A stretch of DNA of 5,328 nt from Methanosarcinales archaeon. GTDB taxonomy: Archaea; Halobacteriota; Methanosarcinia; Methanosarcinales; Methanogasteraceae. The stretch covers positions 1-5,328 of the forward strand of contig JAUWGA010000128.1 in the NCBI GenBank assembly GCA_030606635.1. Reading direction: 5' to 3'. How positions within the stretch are numbered: position 1 is the first letter of the stretch; the number at the start of each line of letters is the position of its first letter. Made by a program: the position numbers and the translations under genes. Below are positions 1-4,909 of this stretch, piece after piece. The notes beneath the pieces were generated by a model. It saw nothing but the letters and a program-made list of their open reading frames with translations. It had not been told where the DNA came from and did not search any database.

Positions 1-223
1 GGTGACGATCGGTTGTGTGATCGAAGGTGCAACCGGACACGATGAGATCGTGGTGCAACATGCAGCAAGGAAGATCATGGACCTCTCGCTCGAATCCGGA
101 AAGCCGGTCACACTTGGCATATCAGGTCCAAAGATGACCCGCATGGAGGCGCATCAGCGTGTGGATTATGCGAAACGTGCGGTCGAGGCTGCGGTTAAGA
201 TGGTGAGCCGGATCGGCGAGTAA
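1..223 (+). CDS. ribH: 6,7-dimethyl-8-ribityllumazine synthase (RibH), C-terminal part
   Basis: Lumazine synthase condenses 5-amino-6-ribitylamino-uracil with 3,4-dihydroxy-2-butanone 4-phosphate, the next-to-last step of riboflavin synthesis, in the cytoplasm as a large oligomer. The gene is cut by the left edge. The visible 73 codons are the C-terminal half of a protein that is usually about 130-140 residues in archaea; the reading frame is open to the edge and ends at TAA 221-223. The fragment starts in the conserved strand VTIGCVIEG, followed by GATGHDEIV, which carries the catalytic His (H13 of the fragment). It ends with the family helix QRVDYAKRAVEAAVKM, whose Arg probably binds substrate phosphate. 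The GTG at base 2 is an internal Val, not a start. One odd point is GISGPKMTR, where relatives, as I recall them, have GISGPGMTR. The family assignment is firm. Confidence 0.93.
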   Translation, partial: VTIGCVIEGATGHDEIVVQHAARKIMDLSLESGKPVTLGISGPKMTRMEAHQRVDYAKRAVEAAVKMVSRIGE

Positions 224-244
224 TTATAGAAGCCAACCGCCCCG

Positions 245-258
245 GGCTGCTTACAGCC
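245..258 (+). other. small hairpin after ribH
   Basis: GGCTG (245-249) and CAGCC (254-258) form a perfect 5-bp stem around a 4-base loop, 21 bases after the ribH stop. It could be a weak transcript-end or RNA-stability element. No T-run follows it, so a terminator role is not shown. It may be chance in a GC-rich stretch. Confidence 0.25.
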
Positions 259-266
259 GCACCGCC

Positions 267-322
267 CAAGTACGATAGGTATAACTGGACTTGAATCAGT
301 ATTCTATCAAGTATGATAAGGT
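267..322 (+). repeat. imperfect direct repeat upstream of the kinase gene
   Basis: CAAGTACGATAGGT (267-280) recurs as CAAGTATGATAAGGT (308-322). The copies differ by one C/T change and one extra A, and are 41 bases apart start to start. They flank a weak TATA-like stretch (GGTATAAC, 279-286), and the second copy runs into the ribosome binding site. The spacing, about four helical turns, would suit a pair of sites for a regulator, but that is inference. A local duplication is the simple alternative. Confidence 0.45.
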
Positions 323-325
323 GGT
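318..325 (+). promoter_or_regulatory. ribosome binding site of the kinase gene
   Basis: AAGGTGGT lies just upstream of the ATG at 331 and contains AGGTG, which can pair with the archaeal 16S rRNA 3' end (anti-SD for GGAGGTGATC). The position, 5-9 bases before ATG, supports this start codon. Confidence 0.6.
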
Positions 326-330
326 AATCA

Positions 331-1224
331 ATGCACAACATCACACGTACAGGACTAATATTCACACTCGTTGGGACGATAGCCATTGCGGTTGCAAGTA
401 CCCTCTTTGTACAGGATACGATGGTGCAGCTCGGGATATGGCTGGTTACGCTGATTCTGATCAGTTGTGTTGGGCTTAACGTGGAGCGGCGTGCTCCCGA
501 CGAAGAAGCCAGACTGATATCCGAGAACAGCGAACTAAAGGAAGCAGAAAGGGGGAGAAACGAGTTCTTTGCAAGAACCGTTGAGGAACTGCGCATCCCG
601 CTGACATCGATCGATGGGCACGTGGAGCTACTTCTGGATCAGCATCTCGGCAAGATAACGAAACAGCAGAAAGATAGCCTGTATGCCGTAAAGCAGGAGA
701 TAAACCGCATCACGCGGATGATCATCGATATCATCGAACTCGCAAATATCGAGACAGGGAATATTACGCTTAAAAAAGAAGAGATTTCGTTTGGCGGCAT
801 CATACACGATGTGACTGACCGGATGCAGCAGACGGTCGAACTCAAAGGATCCACGCTTACCATGGACGTGCCGGTGGATATTCCGGCGATCAACGGCGAT
901 CGCGATAGACTGACCCGCGCATTTGCAAACATCCTCATCAATGCAATAAAATTCACGTCAGAAGGGCGCATCTCAGTAGCCGCGCAGGTCAGGGACGGCG
1001 AGTTGCTGACATCGGTCTCAGACACTGGCATAGGGATTCCTGAGAATGCGATCGATAAGATATTTGATCGGTTCTACAAGGTGGATACCGTGTCTGGTGG
1101 GACCGGTCTCGGACTTCCGATGGCAAAGGAGATCATCGAGATGCACGGCGGGAGGATCTGGGCAGAAAGTAAGGAAGGAAGAGGCAGCACATTCTCGTTT
1201 ACTATCCCGGTCAAGGGGTTGTGA
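331..1224 (+). CDS. membrane histidine-kinase-like protein lacking the phosphoacceptor His
   Basis: A 297-residue protein with the layout of a sensor histidine kinase. Two hydrophobic helices (about residues 8-27 and 33-51) are separated by a very short loop. A charged, probably coiled-coil linker (56-76) follows, then a HisKA-like dimerisation helix pair (77-145) and a complete HATPase_c domain. The N-box is NILINAIKF (200-208), G1 is DTGIGIP (231-237), the F-box is around IFDRFYK (244-250) and G2 is GGTGLGL (256-262). ATP binding therefore looks intact. The H-box reads TVEELRIPLTSI, where the family has SHELRTPLTSI. The phosphoacceptor His is Glu85 (codon GAG 583-585), and the Thr of the phosphatase motif is Ile89. 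There is no PAS, HAMP or extracytoplasmic sensor domain, and no response regulator gene nearby. It may phosphorylate a partner kinase in trans, act without phosphotransfer, or be a pseudokinase. The domain call is firm; the function is open. Confidence 0.9.
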   Translation: MHNITRTGLIFTLVGTIAIAVASTLFVQDTMVQLGIWLVTLILISCVGLNVERRAPDEEARLISENSELKEAERGRNEFFARTVEELRIPLTSIDGHVELLLDQHLGKITKQQKDSLYAVKQEINRITRMIIDIIELANIETGNITLKKEEISFGGIIHDVTDRMQQTVELKGSTLTMDVPVDIPAINGDRDRLTRAFANILINAIKFTSEGRISVAAQVRDGELLTSVSDTGIGIPENAIDKIFDRFYKVDTVSGGTGLGLPMAKEIIEMHGGRIWAESKEGRGSTFSFTIPVKGL

Positions 1225-1237
1225 GGATGCTCTGACC

Positions 1238-1250
1238 TTTTTACATTTTT
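1238..1250 (+). terminator. likely T-tract terminator of the kinase gene
   Basis: TTTTTACATTTTT on the plus strand starts 14 bases after the kinase stop codon, in the 33-base gap between the two convergent genes. Archaeal RNA polymerase commonly ends at such T-rich tracts without a hairpin. On the minus strand the same bases are A-rich, so this would not serve rfcL. Confidence 0.5.
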
Positions 1251-1257
1251 CCGCAGA

Positions 1258-2748
1258 TCAGAAATCAAAGAGCGAGGTCTGCGGCTTCTTCTCTTCTTTT
1301 TCTTCTTCTTTTTCCTCTTTTTTCGACTCCTTATCTGGCTTCTGGGGTGGCACACGAACCTCCGCCCGCACCGCTTCCGCCACCTCTCCGGCTCCCTCTT
1401 CGTAAGCGCCAAGTCTGCCGAACGTCTCGATATGCTCTGACGTCTCGCTTTCAGTCATCTCCCGCGCTTCCTGGTGGATCGTCTTCACCTTCTTTGTGCT
1501 TTTCTTGCTGCCGGTTATGTATGCAATCTCATCGAGGTCGAGATCCATCCGTGCTGCAAGGGGCACCGCATAATCGCTATCTGAGAACAAGATCCTGATG
1601 AACGGAAGGACATTTAACCGTGCGTATTTCTGGGAGACGTGACACGCCAGACCGATCTTTTCCGATACCGCATCCCTTATCTGTCGGCTTGTTCGGGTGC
1701 TCTTGAGTCTGCGCCATCGCGATGGCGGCATGAACCGCGCTCCTGGGTATTCGCGGGATTTTGCGACCGCAACACCTGATGACATGATCGCGCCTGCATA
1801 CCGCCACATCCGGTAGTTCTGGCGGAGCTGGACCCTGCCGAGAAAGAGATCGGCACGTGAAAGCATGGCAAAGCCGCGTGCCATGTCGGCGCCGCGATAC
1901 TGGGCAGGCAGGTTCTCATCGATCCACTGGATAAGGTCATCCGGGGTCTCATCTATGGCGTACGTTGCATTCAACGCCTCTTTGATGTCTTTTCCCTTGA
2001 ATATCTTCTTTAATGCATCGAATATTGTGTCTCTTGGATCTCGTGAAGATGTGACCACATCTTCGACGTGTAATTCGTTTTTCCCCTGCGCCACTGCTTG
2101 AAGATCGTTGATTGCGCTCCTGACATCACCGTGCGCAGTCTCTGCGATCTTCTGAAGAACATCGATATCGCAGGAGACCCCCTCGTTCTGGCATATCTTA
2201 CTTAATACCGGGATTAGCGACCTGCTCTGCATCGAACGAAAGGCGATTGGTAAGCACAGGTTCTTGATGCTCTGCGAAACCCCGTACAAATCGTTTGCTG
2301 TCAGAAGAATCGGCTGCGATGTGTCTTTGATGATTCGGGCAAGCGCCTGCGCTCCGCCCCGGTCGGCATTGCCATGGATATTGTCTGCCTCATCGAGCAC
2401 GATCAACCTGATGCCGCCGCAGAGCGCTGCCGTCCTGGAAGCGGATCCCGCGACCTTCTGGATCGCAGCCGCTGTCCGCTGGTCGCTCGCGTTCAGTTCG
2501 ATCACCTCCCAGTTAAAATCATGCGCAAGTGCGTATGCTGCCGTTGTTTTGCCAATTCCCGGCTTTCCATACAGGATTGCCGCTTTCTTCTCAGGCATTC
2601 CGTGTTTCCACGCTTTAGCCCACGCGCAGAGGTCGCTCACTGGTTTGTTGTTGCCCGCGATTCTGGCGAGTGTTTTTGGCCTGTACTTCTCAGACCACTC
2701 GATACTCTCACCTGGTGCGTAGTCCTGTGCATCATCCGGTCTGCTCAT
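1258..2748 (-). CDS. rfcL: replication factor C large subunit (clamp loader)
   Basis: RfcL joins RfcS subunits in the clamp loader that opens and loads PCNA onto primed DNA using ATP. The protein has 496 residues from the ATG at 2748. The N-terminal WSEKYRPKTL (18-27) is the RFC box. Walker A is GKPGIGKTT (61-69), Walker B is VLDEAD (117-122), sensor 1 is LLTAND (148-153), and the sensor-2 region is GDVRSAINDLQ (207-217). The RfcL-specific PPSRWRRL segment (341-348) follows. A Lys/Glu-rich linker (about 470-488) leads to QTSLFDF at the extreme C-terminus, a PCNA-interacting (PIP) box of the Qxx-hydrophobic-xx-aromatic type. I chose the ATG at 2748 because GAGGA lies 6 bases upstream. An in-frame TTG at 2766 would add six residues but has poorer support. 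The gene is convergent with the kinase gene. Identification is secure. Confidence 0.96.
   Translation of the reverse strand: MSRPDDAQDYAPGESIEWSEKYRPKTLARIAGNNKPVSDLCAWAKAWKHGMPEKKAAILYGKPGIGKTTAAYALAHDFNWEVIELNASDQRTAAAIQKVAGSASRTAALCGGIRLIVLDEADNIHGNADRGGAQALARIIKDTSQPILLTANDLYGVSQSIKNLCLPIAFRSMQSRSLIPVLSKICQNEGVSCDIDVLQKIAETAHGDVRSAINDLQAVAQGKNELHVEDVVTSSRDPRDTIFDALKKIFKGKDIKEALNATYAIDETPDDLIQWIDENLPAQYRGADMARGFAMLSRADLFLGRVQLRQNYRMWRYAGAIMSSGVAVAKSREYPGARFMPPSRWRRLKSTRTSRQIRDAVSEKIGLACHVSQKYARLNVLPFIRILFSDSDYAVPLAARMDLDLDEIAYITGSKKSTKKVKTIHQEAREMTESETSEHIETFGRLGAYEEGAGEVAEAVRAEVRVPPQKPDKESKKEEKEEEKEEKKPQTSLFDF
1282..1326 (+). repeat. polypyrimidine tract (low complexity)
   Basis: About 45 bases made almost only of T and C on the plus strand. 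On the minus strand it is the AAG/GAG/GAA-rich stretch that encodes the Lys/Glu linker near the RfcL C-terminus. It is translated, not intergenic. Because it is T-rich on the plus strand and lies just past the kinase stop, it could add to termination of the kinase transcript; this is inference. Confidence 0.6.
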
Positions 2749-3010
2749 CGATAGTCCTCGCTGCAACTTTTCCTGCGCTCAATCGCCCGAGATCGCGGTT
2801 CCAAACTCGCGTGTCCGATTGTTCTGCTCTGGCATCCATCGGGCAGATTGTTTGCGTCATCTTCTCTCTTTCCGATATGGTGAAGGACATTGGCATCCCC
2901 GTCTCAGGTATTGTAAACTTATGTATGGCTGCGCCCTGATCAAAAAGATGTTGGTCACCGATCACATCCGATCCGGCTGCACCGAGGTCCTGCATGTAAT
3001 AACCGAGCAT
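2732..3010 (-). CDS. doubtful small ORF upstream of rfcL
   Basis: A 92-codon ORF between wtpC and rfcL on their shared strand, ending at TGA 2732-2734 and so overlapping the rfcL start by 17 bases. I do not recognise the product. It is hydrophilic, with no membrane segment, signal peptide or metal-binding Cys cluster (one Cys only). The ATG at 3010 has no Shine-Dalgarno site. An internal ATG at 2860 (42 codons) has a purine-rich GGAAAGAGAG before it and a TATA-like element about 50 bases upstream, so the shorter form is somewhat more believable. Codon first positions are moderately purine-rich by eye. It may equally be the untranslated leader region of rfcL. Low confidence that it is a gene. 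Confidence 0.2.
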   Translation of the reverse strand: MLGYYMQDLGAAGSDVIGDQHLFDQGAAIHKFTIPETGMPMSFTISEREKMTQTICPMDARAEQSDTRVWNRDLGRLSAGKVAARTIDEQTG

Positions 3011-3055
3011 CAGGTGGTGTCTGGGAGTTCCGCGTTTTCCCCGGTCGCCAAAACA
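2749..3055. other. wtpC-rfcL intergenic region
   Basis: A 307-base gap between the wtpC stop and the chosen rfcL start. It holds the doubtful small ORF, a TATA-like element at 2909-2917 and, on the minus strand, a T5 run at 2946-2942 that might end the wtpC transcript. The plus-strand frames here look like shadows. No RNA gene or repeat is apparent. Confidence 0.5.
2909..2917 (-). promoter_or_regulatory. TATA-like element upstream of rfcL
   Basis: TTTACAATA on the minus strand resembles the archaeal TATA consensus TTTAWATA. Transcription would start near 2888, giving a leader of about 140 bases to the rfcL ATG, or about 28 bases to the small internal ORF start at 2860. It is one of few AT-rich stretches in this gap. 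A promoter closer to rfcL cannot be excluded. Confidence 0.3.
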
Positions 3056-4150
3056 TCAGCCACCCCCGATCACGTGCACAGCAGCCGCCTTAAACGACAC
3101 ACAGACCCGGCTACCCTCAGTAAGCCCCATCGCTGCTGCGGATTGTTTCGTGATCAGCGCAACGATAACGACCCCGCAGTCGATCTTGACGCGTGTCAGC
3201 GCTCCGTACGGCGTCATCTGCGTAACCGTCCCGTGAAATGCGTTTCTCACACTGCTCTCGCGGTGATCACGGTCCCCGTGCCGGGTCTGGAAAGCCACAG
3301 CCCCGACAGATACGAAAACATCCTCAGGACGCAGGCAGACGCGCACGTGTTCGCCCGCGCTGTAACCGGAAACCGCCTCCACAACATGCGCCCCGACCTC
3401 GATCGTGGCAAGCCCCCCCTCGTTTGAGACGACGATCCCTACAAGGATGTTCTCGGTGCCGACAAACTCGGCGATCTCGGCATTCGCAGGCGAATTGAAT
3501 ATCTCTTCAGGCGTCCCTACCTGCACGATCCGCCCCCTGATCATCACAGCGATCCGGTCAGCAAGCATCGCAGCCTCGGTCTGGTCATGCGTGACGTGGA
3601 TTGTCGTGAGCCCTGCCTCGTGGTGGATTCTCTTTAGCTCGTCCCGAAGCATGTTCTGCGTCTGGTTGTCAAGCGCAGAGAGCGGCTCGTCAAGTAGGAG
3701 GATCCCAGGGTCCACAATGATTGCCCGCGCAAGTGAAACCCGCTGCTGCTCTCCGCCTGAAAGCGTCAGGGAATAACGGTGCGAGAGGTGGGATATGCCG
3801 AGGAGATCCATGATCTCCTGTACTCTTCTTCTTCGCTCATCGCGAGGGGTTTTTTTGAGCTTCAATCCGAATTCTATATTCTCTTCCACGTTTAAATGTG
3901 GGAAAATTGAATAATCCTGATAAACAAAACCGATCTTCCGCTGTTCTGGCAGGAGGTCGGCAACGTCTGTGTTACCGATCATGATGCTGCCGCTGTCAGG
4001 ATGGTAAAAACCCGCGATCAACTCGAGCAGCAGGGTCTTTCCGGATGCGGTCGGTCCCAGGATTACGAAGTACTCCCCCTCTTCGATGTGCAGATCGATG
4101 TTGAGTGAAAACTCCTTCCAGTTCCTCGATAGGTTTTTGATCTCGATCAT
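3056..4150 (-). CDS. wtpC: tungstate/molybdate ABC transporter ATP-binding protein
   Basis: The cytoplasmic ATPase that powers import of tungstate or molybdate through WtpB. From the ATG at 4150 it has 364 residues, a normal length. Walker A is GPTASGKT (32-39), the Q-loop is VYQDY (Q78), the signature is LSGGEQQR (130-137), Walker B is LLLDEP (151-156), the D-loop is SALD (158-161) and the switch His is H188 in VTHDQ. A C-terminal TOBE-type regulatory domain (about 233-360) ends in FKAAAVHVI, as in archaeal ModC/WtpC proteins. Opening segments such as WKEFSLNI, GEYFVILGP and FVYQDYSIFPHL are typical of this group rather than of MalK or PotA. The frame is open up to a TTG at 4231, but a TATA-like box lies inside that extension, so I place the start at 4150; its Shine-Dalgarno site is weak. 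The gene is separated from wtpB by hicBA. The choice between tungstate and molybdate is not decided by sequence. Confidence 0.93.
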   Translation of the reverse strand: MIEIKNLSRNWKEFSLNIDLHIEEGEYFVILGPTASGKTLLLELIAGFYHPDSGSIMIGNTDVADLLPEQRKIGFVYQDYSIFPHLNVEENIEFGLKLKKTPRDERRRRVQEIMDLLGISHLSHRYSLTLSGGEQQRVSLARAIIVDPGILLLDEPLSALDNQTQNMLRDELKRIHHEAGLTTIHVTHDQTEAAMLADRIAVMIRGRIVQVGTPEEIFNSPANAEIAEFVGTENILVGIVVSNEGGLATIEVGAHVVEAVSGYSAGEHVRVCLRPEDVFVSVGAVAFQTRHGDRDHRESSVRNAFHGTVTQMTPYGALTRVKIDCGVVIVALITKQSAAAMGLTEGSRVCVSFKAAAVHVIGGG

Positions 4151-4207
4151 TGTACTGTCCGGTGTTTTTCCATCGTTTAATCGCGACTGCGTACTTTTAG
4201 CGTAGTC

Positions 4208-4215
4208 TAATTTAA
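4208..4215 (-). promoter_or_regulatory. likely TATA box of wtpC
   Basis: TTAAATTA on the minus strand matches the archaeal TATA consensus well and predicts a transcript start near 4185, about 35 bases before the wtpC ATG at 4150. It suggests that wtpC can be transcribed separately from wtpB and hicBA, and it argues against the upstream TTG start. Confidence 0.5.
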
Positions 4216-4218
4216 GCA

Positions 4219-4237
4219 GTATAGCATACAAAATTGT
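4219..4237. promoter_or_regulatory. paired small palindromes next to the wtpC TATA box
   Basis: GTAT-AGC-ATAC (4219-4229) is followed, sharing two bases, by ACAA-AA-TTGT (4228-4237). Both are short inverted repeats located just upstream of the wtpC TATA box, where archaeal regulators often bind. This may be an operator for oxyanion-dependent control; no known operator consensus was matched. Arms of four bases can arise by chance. Confidence 0.25.
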
Positions 4238-4267
4238 TCTTGTTGTGGATGAACGCCTCTTTTTCGA

Positions 4268-4495
4268 TCATAGTAACCTGACAAACTCATCCGCACTCAG
4301 TCCTGCGGTTCTGATAATACTTTTAAGTGTACCACGATCTAAAACATCATGAAGTGGCACTGTAATAGTGATCGTCCTTTCAAATGTTGTTTTCTTCAGC
4401 CTGACATGACTCCCTCTCTGTCTGGTGACGATGAAACCAGCTTTACATGGTGTTTTAATTGTTTTTTCCCCAGAAACAACTGGTAATTTCGTCAC
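4268..4495 (-). CDS. hicA: HicA-family mRNA interferase toxin
   Basis: HicA toxins are small double-stranded-RNA-binding-fold ribonucleases that cleave mRNA when not bound by HicB. This 75-residue protein shows the family pattern: LPVVSGEKTIK at the N-terminus, then GFIVTRQRGSH (20-30) with the catalytic His at H30, the strand TITITVPLHD (41-50), and the diagnostic GTLKSIIRTAGLSADEF (55-71). All key positions are present, so it looks intact. The start is a GTG at 4495 that overlaps the hicB stop in a four-base GTGA, which implies translational coupling and keeps toxin output tied to antitoxin. The order antitoxin-then-toxin is the reverse of the E. coli hicAB operon. The pair separates wtpB from wtpC. 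The assignment is strong; activity is inferred. Confidence 0.9.
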   Translation of the reverse strand: MTKLPVVSGEKTIKTPCKAGFIVTRQRGSHVRLKKTTFERTITITVPLHDVLDRGTLKSIIRTAGLSADEFVRLL

Positions 4496-4692
4496 ACAGC
4501 TACCTCTAACATCCGCCCCCTCGTTATCACCTTGATATCCTGTTCTGGTTCAAGATAGAGCTCGATAGCCTCTTTTATATTTTCCAATGCCTCTGGCACA
4601 GTTTTTCCCTGAGAGATACAACCCGGCAGAGATGAACATTCAACGACATACCAGCCGTCTTCTCCTTCACTGATCACAACGTTAAATTTCAT
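4492..4692 (-). CDS. hicB: HicB-family antitoxin (short form)
   Basis: HicB binds and blocks HicA. This 66-residue protein has the HicB partial RNase-H-like fold: MKFNVVISEGEDGWYVVECSSLPG gives the first strands with W14-Y15, the CSSLPGCISQG turn (19-29) is the family hallmark, and TVPEALENIKEAIELYLE (31-48) is the conserved helix. It is short. The helix-turn-helix or ribbon-helix-helix DNA-binding tail found in many HicB proteins is absent, so self-repression of the operon through HicB is unlikely by that route. The start is the ATG at 4692 with a strong upstream AAGAGGTGAT. It ends ...VAV and overlaps hicA by four bases. Related short HicB-like proteins (UPF0150) are common in archaea. Confidence 0.9.
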   Translation of the reverse strand: MKFNVVISEGEDGWYVVECSSLPGCISQGKTVPEALENIKEAIELYLEPEQDIKVITRGRMLEVAV

Positions 4693-4697
4693 TTCAA

Positions 4698-4707
4698 ATC
4701 ACCTCTT
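4698..4707 (-). promoter_or_regulatory. strong ribosome binding site of hicB
   Basis: AAGAGGTGAT on the minus strand is an almost full match to the archaeal Shine-Dalgarno sequence, placed 5 bases before the hicB ATG. It fixes the start and predicts strong antitoxin translation. hicA has no comparable site and depends on coupling. Confidence 0.75.
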
Positions 4708-4728
4708 AATGGATAATCGTAGTTCCAA

Positions 4729-4736
4729 CATTTAAA
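4729..4736 (-). promoter_or_regulatory. likely TATA box of hicBA
   Basis: TTTAAATG on the minus strand, preceded by ACCC, resembles an archaeal TATA box. The predicted transcript start near 4707-4710 would leave only a very short leader that begins at the Shine-Dalgarno site. This suggests that hicBA has its own promoter and does not rely on wtpB transcription. Confidence 0.5.
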
Positions 4737-4838
4737 GGGTTTCCACAAGATGAAGTTGTTCGATTACGTGGCGTTCGGATCAAGGAATTGCGGTTCTGCC
4801 CATGGCGATGCTCGAATGCATACTTGCCGATAATTATA

Positions 4839-4857
4839 TTTTAACAATTAAAATTGT
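4839..4857. other. overlapping AT-rich palindromes downstream of wtpB
   Basis: TTTTAA-CAA-TTAAAA (4839-4853) and ACAATT-AA-AATTGT (4844-4857) are two perfect 6-bp inverted repeats that share bases, 53 bases or more past the wtpB stop. They lie in an AT-rich island (about 4830-4860) within otherwise GC-rich DNA. They could be a wtpB transcript terminator or a regulator binding site. The first five bases of the AATTGT arm and the bases before it recur at 4228-4237 before wtpC. Confidence 0.4.
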
Positions 4858-4909
4858 GAATCAATCCCCCGGAAAGGTAAGTTTTCACTCGATTTTCCAT
4901 GATGAATCC

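Noticed and set aside
224..330. RNA gene or riboswitch between ribH and the kinase gene
   Set aside because: The gap is short and contains only a 5-bp hairpin and the direct repeat; there is no tRNA-like fold or FMN-riboswitch-like pattern.
195..596. 133-codon minus-strand ORF over the kinase start
   Set aside because: Antisense to the kinase membrane segments; Ser/Leu-rich shadow with no domain pattern.
2264..2722. 152-codon plus-strand ORF
   Set aside because: It is antisense to the ATPase core of rfcL, whose motifs are clear on the other strand.
2749..2766. Upstream TTG start for rfcL
   Set aside because: It adds six residues (MQRGLS) without conservation. The ATG at 2748 has GAGGA at good spacing.
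2819..3427. 202-codon plus-strand ORF
   Set aside because: It lies largely antisense to the conserved end of wtpC and has a Cys/His/Arg-rich composition typical of shadow frames.
4151..4231. Upstream TTG start giving a 391-residue WtpC
   Set aside because: The extra 27 residues contain the likely TATA box and do not look like the family N-terminus, which begins MIEIKNLS.
4237..4800. Target-site duplication or insertion-sequence ends around hicBA
   Set aside because: No matching terminal inverted repeats, transposase or clear direct repeats were found by eye; only the shared AAAATTGT motif, which is reported separately.
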